Translations under genes and position numbers: made by a program | Assembly (NCBI GenBank): GCA_034178965.1 | Contig: JAXFQM010000124.1 | Span: 1 to 20,650 of the forward strand | Source of the DNA: Colimorpha sp034178965 | GTDB lineage: Bacteria > Bacteroidota > Bacteroidia > Bacteroidales > P3 | Direction: 5' to 3' | Length of the DNA: 20,650 bases | Notes under the pieces: generated by a model | What the model was told of the DNA's origin: nothing | What the model saw: the letters and a program-made list of their open reading frames with translations, nothing else | Database searches by the model: none | Part shown: positions 16,717 to 20,650 of the stretch, piece by piece | How the letters are laid out: each line of letters opens with the position of its first letter | How positions within the stretch are numbered: position 1 is the first letter of the stretch

Positions 16717-17934
16717 TTAGGGATACAAAAGGTATTTGCCTCTCACGGCCATGAACTTTTCTATGCCTGGCTTCCAACTGTCGCGCATGTCGTCCTCCGA
16801 CGCGCCTTGTTGCAACTGCGTGCGCAAGGCCGTGGTGCCGGCCAAGCGGTCGAAGAAGCCGTTTTTCAAGAAAAAAGCATCGCGCGGCATGCCTTCGTAT
16901 AGTTGGATGAGGAAACTCAAGTCCAATTTTGGACGCGCAGGGTAGTGGCGCAAGTCCAACCCGTGGCACTGCTTTCCTTTGAAAAGGGGGGAGGCGGCCA
17001 GTGCGGTGGGCTGCGGCGTGAAAGAGAAATCGTGATGGCCCCTTCTGGCTATGCCCCTATGGCGCTTATATGCAGGTGCGCCCACCACCTCAAAGGGCCA
17101 CGGCGTGCCGCGCCCCACGCTGACGTTGGTCCCTTCGAAAAAACACAGGCTGGGGTAGAGCAGCATGGCGCGGCGGGTGGAGAGGTTGGGCGAGGGAGAC
17201 ACGGAGGGCGTGAGCGACATCTCGTGCGCGAAACCTTGCAAGGGGATGATGACAAGTTGGCAGGAGAGACCCTGGTCCAACCAGTGCTGCCCATTGATCA
17301 TGAGGGCATACTCCCCTATCGTCATGCCATACACCACCGGCACGGGGTGCATGCCCACGAAACTGCGTTGGCTGCTGTCCAGCATGGGGCCGTCCACATA
17401 AGAGGTGTGGGGATTGTAGCGGTCGAACACTACAAGGGGTACCCCTTTTTGAGCGCAAGCCTCCATCACGTAATGCAGCGTGGAGAGGTAGGTGAAGAAG
17501 CGCACACCCATGTCTTGAAGGTCAAACACCATGACGTCGATGCTGTCCAGCTGCTGTTGCGTGGGCTTTTTATTGTTTCCATCTAGCGACACAATGCACA
17601 GCCCCGTTTGGGCATCCACGCTGTCGCCCACCTGCTCGCCAGCCTCACTGTTGCCCCTGAAGCCGTGCTCGGGGCTGAAGAGACGCACTACCTGCACGCC
17701 GTGACCCAGCAGCAAGTCGAGGGTGTGAGTGGGCGGCAACGTGTCGAGGTCGCAGTGGTAGACCATGCTTGCCTGGTGGGCCACCAAGCCCACCCGCTTG
17801 CCTTGAAGAAGAGGCAGGTAGAGCGACATGCGCTCGGCACCTGTCCGCACGCTTTGGGCCGTCGCCACGCAAGGGGCGAGCGCCACCCAGCAGAATAGGG
17901 CAAAGTATTTCAGTGTGCGCATGGTGCGTTGCAT
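16717..17934 (-). CDS. namZ: Exo-beta-N-acetylmuramidase NamZ (DUF1343)
   Basis: This predicted secreted glycosidase of 405 residues belongs to the DUF1343/YbbC family, shown in Bacillus and Tannerella to release MurNAc from the non-reducing end of peptidoglycan fragments (CAZy GH171). The signal peptide is MRTLKYFALFCWVALAPCVA with cleavage after ATA, so action is periplasmic. Family blocks are GKRVGLVAHQAS, the acidic LFSPEHGFRG with Glu89, VFDLQDMGVRFFTYLSTL, VFDRYNP, VYGMTIGEYALMINGQ, PSLCFFEGTNVSVGRGTPWPFEVVGAP and the C-terminal RDSWKPGIEKFMAVRGKYLLYP. Either ATG 17934 or ATG 17922 could be the start; the second gives a more typical leader. It has its own -7 box upstream and leads into ackA. 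A role in recycling or scavenging wall sugars fits the family; the link to ackA is only positional. Confidence 0.9.
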   Translation of the reverse strand: MQRTMRTLKYFALFCWVALAPCVATAQSVRTGAERMSLYLPLLQGKRVGLVAHQASMVYHCDLDTLPPTHTLDLLLGHGVQVVRLFSPEHGFRGNSEAGEQVGDSVDAQTGLCIVSLDGNNKKPTQQQLDSIDVMVFDLQDMGVRFFTYLSTLHYVMEACAQKGVPLVVFDRYNPHTSYVDGPMLDSSQRSFVGMHPVPVVYGMTIGEYALMINGQHWLDQGLSCQLVIIPLQGFAHEMSLTPSVSPSPNLSTRRAMLLYPSLCFFEGTNVSVGRGTPWPFEVVGAPAYKRHRGIARRGHHDFSFTPQPTALAASPLFKGKQCHGLDLRHYPARPKLDLSFLIQLYEGMPRDAFFLKNGFFDRLAGTTALRTQLQQGASEDDMRDSWKPGIEKFMAVRGKYLLYP

Positions 17935-17967
17935 TTTTCCTTATAGTTTCTTTTTTCAGTCATTTTG

Positions 17968-17975
17968 CAAAATTA
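17968..17975 (-). promoter_or_regulatory. Promoter -7 box for namZ
   Basis: TAATTTTG on the minus strand matches TAnnTTTG and lies about 33 nt before ATG 17934. No convincing TTTG is seen at the expected upstream distance. The 386-bp gap 17935-18320 contains this site and the rightward promoter; I see nothing else in it. Confidence 0.55.
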
Positions 17976-18210
17976 CGAAAAAAAAAGAGACTGCATGCAT
18001 TTTTTTTGCCCGAAAAGCGCCACCGCCTTCCCAACACGCATTTTTTATGGGGCGAAACGCAAAGAGCCCGTCCTCGCGTCTCCTCTCCTTATCTTCTCTA
18101 TTCCCTAACCCCTATTCCTGCCGGCGGCCGGCGCATCTTTCGTTACCCACCCCGCGACGGCATCGTGGACGGCGCTCATTTTTTAACATTTGAACAAAAA
18201 GCATAATTAT

Positions 18211-18241
18211 TTTGCAGTGACGAATTTTCTCCGTAACTTTG
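18211..18241 (+). promoter_or_regulatory. Promoter of the VOC/Hdr-like operon
   Basis: TTTG (18211-18214), exactly 19 nt, then TAACTTTG (18234-18241) is a full match to the Bacteroidota primary sigma consensus. It leaves an A+T-rich leader of about 72 nt containing the perfect palindrome TATATTAATATA (18272-18283) before the ATG at 18321. Confidence 0.8.
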
Positions 18242-18320
18242 CTTGGTGAACGAGGAAAGCATTCTTGAGTCTATATTAATATAAACAGTTGAAACATAAT
18301 AAATCTAACTTCAAAATATT

Positions 18321-19415
18321 ATGAAGGAGAACTATTTCATTTCGGGCATACAGCAAGTGGGCGTGGGATGTCTCAACTTCAAGGAGACATGGAAATGGTA
18401 TATTCGCATGTTTCAAATGGACGTGCGCGTGTTGGAAGACGACACCGTGGCGGAGCGCATGCTGCCCTATACGGGCAACATGCCGCAAAAGCGCCACGCC
18501 TGCATAGCCCTCAACCTGCAAGGGGGCGGCGGCTTCGAGATATGGAACTACAGCGAGCGCCAACCCGTGCCCTGCGCCTTTGAGGTGCAGGTTGGAGACC
18601 TCGGTATTTTCGCCGCCAAAATCAAAAGCCGAGACGTGGAAGCACTGCATGCCGAACTGGAACGGAAGAAGAACGAAGACGCAGCCAACGGCGTACTATG
18701 GGAATTGGGCAGCATCTACCAGGCTCCGGACGGCGTGAAAGCCTTTGTGGTGCAGGACCCTTGGAAGAACTATTTCTATGTGGAAGAGCGCAAGGACGTG
18801 TATATCGAACAGCACAGCCTGGCGGGCGGCATCACCGGCGCCATGGTGGGCTGCACAGACATAGACCGCAGCCTGGCGCTCTACCATGAGGTGCTGGGAT
18901 ACGACAGGGTGGTGTATGACAAGCAAGGACAGTTTGCCGACTTGGCTGGCATGAAAGGAGGAAACCAACACTATCGCCGCGTGAAGTTGGCGTGCAGCAA
19001 ACCTCGGCAAGGGGCCTTCGCGCCACTATTGGGCGAAAGCTCATTGGAATTGGTGCAGCCTTTGGACCGCACACCGCGCAAAATATTCGAAGGCCGCTAT
19101 TGGGGCGACCCTGGATTCATACAAATATGCTTCGACGTGACCCACATGCGTGCACTGGAACAAGCCTTCAACGAAAAAGGCTATCACTTCACGGTGGACA
19201 GCTGCCCCCAGGACGAGCACTTCGACATGGGTGAGGCCAGTGGACACTTTACCTACATCGAAGACCCGGACGGCACGTTGATTGAACTGGTGGAAGCCCA
19301 CAAAATCACCCTACTCAAGAAGCCTCACCTCTACATTAACATGCTGAAGCGCAACCGCGGGAAAGCCTTCCCCAAGGTCTTCTTCCGTCTCATGGGTTTA
19401 AACCGAGTAAAATGA
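18321..19415 (+). CDS. Double VOC (glyoxalase/dioxygenase-fold) domain protein
   Basis: This 364-residue cytoplasmic protein contains two vicinal-oxygen-chelate domains, about residues 8-155 and 169-320, followed by a basic tail. VOC proteins usually bind a metal through His/Glu and act on oxo-acids, CoA esters or aromatic compounds; the substrate here is unknown. Conserved features are the first-strand openings (GIQQVGVGCLNFKETWKWYI and GAMVGCTDIDRSLALYHEVL), the linked QDPWKNYFYVEE, and FTYIEDPDGTLIELVEAH with a likely metal Glu. Oddly, the usual first His of each half is not seen: Gln or Met is there instead, and the second half has FIQICFDV where a His is common, so it may be non-catalytic or bind metal differently. 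ATG 18321 starts the operon; the next Fe-S gene begins 7 nt after its stop, implying a joint pathway. Confidence 0.85.
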   Translation: MKENYFISGIQQVGVGCLNFKETWKWYIRMFQMDVRVLEDDTVAERMLPYTGNMPQKRHACIALNLQGGGGFEIWNYSERQPVPCAFEVQVGDLGIFAAKIKSRDVEALHAELERKKNEDAANGVLWELGSIYQAPDGVKAFVVQDPWKNYFYVEERKDVYIEQHSLAGGITGAMVGCTDIDRSLALYHEVLGYDRVVYDKQGQFADLAGMKGGNQHYRRVKLACSKPRQGAFAPLLGESSLELVQPLDRTPRKIFEGRYWGDPGFIQICFDVTHMRALEQAFNEKGYHFTVDSCPQDEHFDMGEASGHFTYIEDPDGTLIELVEAHKITLLKKPHLYINMLKRNRGKAFPKVFFRLMGLNRVK

Positions 19416-19422
19416 TACCGCT

Positions 19423-20028
19423 ATGGGAAAACTAACCGACTACCTGAAAAAAGACCCGCGCATGCAAGAAAGCCTAAAGGCTTGCATGAACTGCGGTGTA
19501 TGCACGGCGGTATGCCCCGCCGCCGAATTCTACCCCTACGACCCACGCCAAATATGCGACACCGTGCAGCGCGGCAACGAGGATGGCATAGAAAACCTGT
19601 TGAGGGGAGACACCATCTGGATGTGCGGCCAATGCATGAGCTGCAAGACGCGCTGCCCGCGCGGCAACGTGCCGGGAGAGCTGGTCAGCGTGCTGCGGCG
19701 CGCCAGCCAAGAACTGGGCTACTTCGCCGAAAGCCGCATGGGGCTGCAACAAAAGCAGTTGATGGGTTCCATTGGGCAGAACATATTGGAAATAGGCTAT
19801 TGCGTGCACCCCGACCGCATTGACGTGGATTACCACCCCGAACAGGGTCCCGTATTCGCCTGGTATAAGGAACACATCAAGGAGGTGGCACCTAAAATAG
19901 GAGCCAACTACCACGGCAAAGGCCCCGGCGCACTGCGCGAAATACCCGAGGAAGACCTTGAGGAGGTGCGCCGCATCTTTGAGGTGACAGGAGGCCTAAA
20001 ACTCAAAAAAGACGTCGAAGAAGCATAG
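19423..20028 (+). CDS. HdrC-like protein with two [4Fe-4S] clusters
   Basis: This 201-residue iron-sulfur protein resembles the HdrC subunit of heterodisulfide reductases and passes electrons between partner proteins. Two full ferredoxin motifs are present: Cys21, 24, 27 and 31 in CMNCGVCTAVCP, and Cys68, 71, 74 and 78 in CGQCMSCKTRCP. This spacing, with a helical stretch between the two (DTVQRGNEDGIENLLRGDTI) and a hydrophilic tail (HPDRIDVDYHPEQGPVFAWY), is typical of HdrC-like proteins. No transmembrane segment or signal is seen, so it is cytoplasmic or membrane-peripheral. It lies 7 nt after the VOC gene. Bacteroidota lack the methanogen CoM/CoB substrates, so the true electron donor and acceptor are unknown. 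Confidence 0.88.
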   Translation: MGKLTDYLKKDPRMQESLKACMNCGVCTAVCPAAEFYPYDPRQICDTVQRGNEDGIENLLRGDTIWMCGQCMSCKTRCPRGNVPGELVSVLRRASQELGYFAESRMGLQQKQLMGSIGQNILEIGYCVHPDRIDVDYHPEQGPVFAWYKEHIKEVAPKIGANYHGKGPGALREIPEEDLEEVRRIFEVTGGLKLKKDVEEA

Positions 20029-20069
20029 ATGCCTATCGGCGCCTTTGCCAAATCAAGAAACATCACACC

Positions 20070-20396
20070 ATGATTAATTTCGGTTTCTCAATCAACGCCA
20101 CGCGCAGCATCGACTACGACAGCCTGAAGCGCGACAAGGCCAACAAGGTGGCGGAACGCGTGCCCAGTTTCCGGCTGTGCATAGGATGCGGCGCTTGCAC
20201 CGGCGCTTGCACCGCGGGACAGTTTTGCGACTTCAACATACGCCGCTGCCATACCTCCATGAGCCGCGGCAAATACGACGACCTGGAGGAAAAAATGCGC
20301 AACTGCATGCTGTGCGGGAAGTGCACGCTGGCATGCCCGCGAGGCGTGAACCTGCGCTCACTAATCATAAACATGAGGAGGACGCTACATGAATAA
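20070..20396 (+). CDS. Small double-[4Fe-4S] HdrC-like protein
   Basis: This 108-residue iron-sulfur protein also has two four-Cys motifs: Cys37, 40, 43 and 47 in CIGCGACTGACT, and Cys79, 82, 85 and 89 in CMLCGKCTLACP. In the first motif the usual Pro after the fourth Cys is Thr, and two further Cys (53 and 60) follow. It looks like a second, shorter HdrC-type subunit of the same complex as its upstream neighbour, not a copy of it. ATG 20070 lies 41 nt after that gene. Its last 8 nt overlap the start of the next gene, and AGGAGG just before that start suggests translational coupling. Cytoplasmic or peripheral location is expected. Confidence 0.85.
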   Translation: MINFGFSINATRSIDYDSLKRDKANKVAERVPSFRLCIGCGACTGACTAGQFCDFNIRRCHTSMSRGKYDDLEEKMRNCMLCGKCTLACPRGVNLRSLIINMRRTLHE

Positions 20397-20650
20397 CGCC
20401 AACGATTTCGCCGTATTCGTAATCCCGTTTCTGCTGGGAGTGCTGGCATTGCTGGCGTTCAGCGTTTGGAAATACTGGCGCTGGATAAGGGGATTTGACA
20501 AACTGCAGCAGAAAGTGATACGCAAGAACATTTGGTCGTGGAAATTCATCCCCGCCATCGTAGAAGCGTTTGCACAGGGGCTGCTGCACCTGCGCATCAG
20601 CAAGAAAAACTTGATACTGGGCTACATGCACCGCAGTTTGGCGTTTGGAT
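20389..20650 (+). CDS. Membrane subunit, probably HdrD/DsrK-like Fe-S protein (3' end outside window)
   Basis: An open frame runs from ATG 20389 past the right edge, so only 87 residues are seen. It begins MNNANDFAVFVIPFLLGVLA and continues hydrophobic to KYWRWIRGFDK, giving one clear transmembrane helix at about residues 7-30. A basic loop (QQKVIRKNIWSWKFIPAIVE) and then LGYMHRSLAFG follow; the His in a gly/aromatic setting resembles the cytochrome b-like N-terminus of membrane-bound heterodisulfide reductase-related proteins. The overlap of 8 nt with the preceding Fe-S gene, and the AGGAGG at 20376-20381, support this start. The missing part would be expected to contain Cys-rich CCG or [4Fe-4S] motifs. 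Assignment is by context and this short N-terminus, so it is tentative. Confidence 0.65.
   Translation, partial: MNNANDFAVFVIPFLLGVLALLAFSVWKYWRWIRGFDKLQQKVIRKNIWSWKFIPAIVEAFAQGLLHLRISKKNLILGYMHRSLAFG

Noticed and set aside
18050..18180. Possible structured RNA in the G+C-rich part of the namZ-VOC gap
   Set aside because: GCCGGCGGCCGGC is self-complementary but leaves no workable loop, and I found no other stable paired arms.

Overview
The window looks like a chromosomal segment of a Bacteroidales bacterium (phylum Bacteroidota), possibly Prevotella-like; genus cannot be fixed from sequence alone. The evidence is a subtilase ending in a type IX secretion sorting domain, Bacteroidota-style promoters (TTTG or TTG, 19 nt, TAnnTTTG), a DUF4248 microprotein, a NamZ-type muramidase, an SDR-type threonine dehydrogenase paired with Kbl, and a very large GGGN-repeat surface protein. 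No rRNA, tRNA or CRISPR array was seen.

Layout. (1) 1-4486 is an A+T-richer block: the 3' end of an IS30-type transposase, two small lipoproteins with nearly identical leaders, and an S8 (subtilisin-like) secreted protease, closed by a strong terminator. (2) 4487-5219 holds a DUF4248-type small gene, a terminator, a 159-bp inverted-repeat element, and a leftward terminator. (3) 5220-9361 is G+C-richer and reads leftward: a C69 dipeptidase, then the kbl-tdh threonine-to-glycine operon. A parS-like 16-mer lies between them. (4) 9362-9734 is a divergent promoter region with three 11-bp tandem repeats running into a perfect 28-bp-arm hairpin. (5) 9735-15421 reads rightward: cysS, then a 1389-aa repeat protein. 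(6) 15459-17934 reads leftward: namZ, then ackA. (7) 18321 to the end reads rightward from a textbook promoter: a double-VOC protein, two small double-[4Fe-4S] proteins and the start of a membrane protein, looking like an Hdr-like electron-transfer operon cut by the window edge.

A notable pattern is that three consecutive genes in the left 5 kb (first lipoprotein, S8 protease, DUF4248 protein) are each broken by what looks like one missing base in or next to a homopolymer run. Family-like protein resumes in the adjacent frame each time. This could be sequencing error, decay beside the IS, or phase variation; the genes right of 5.2 kb look intact.

The best candidate for an undescribed system is the VOC/Hdr-like operon at the right end. 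Next are the hairpin/tandem-repeat element between kbl and cysS, and the repeat-rich surface protein without a visible sorting domain.
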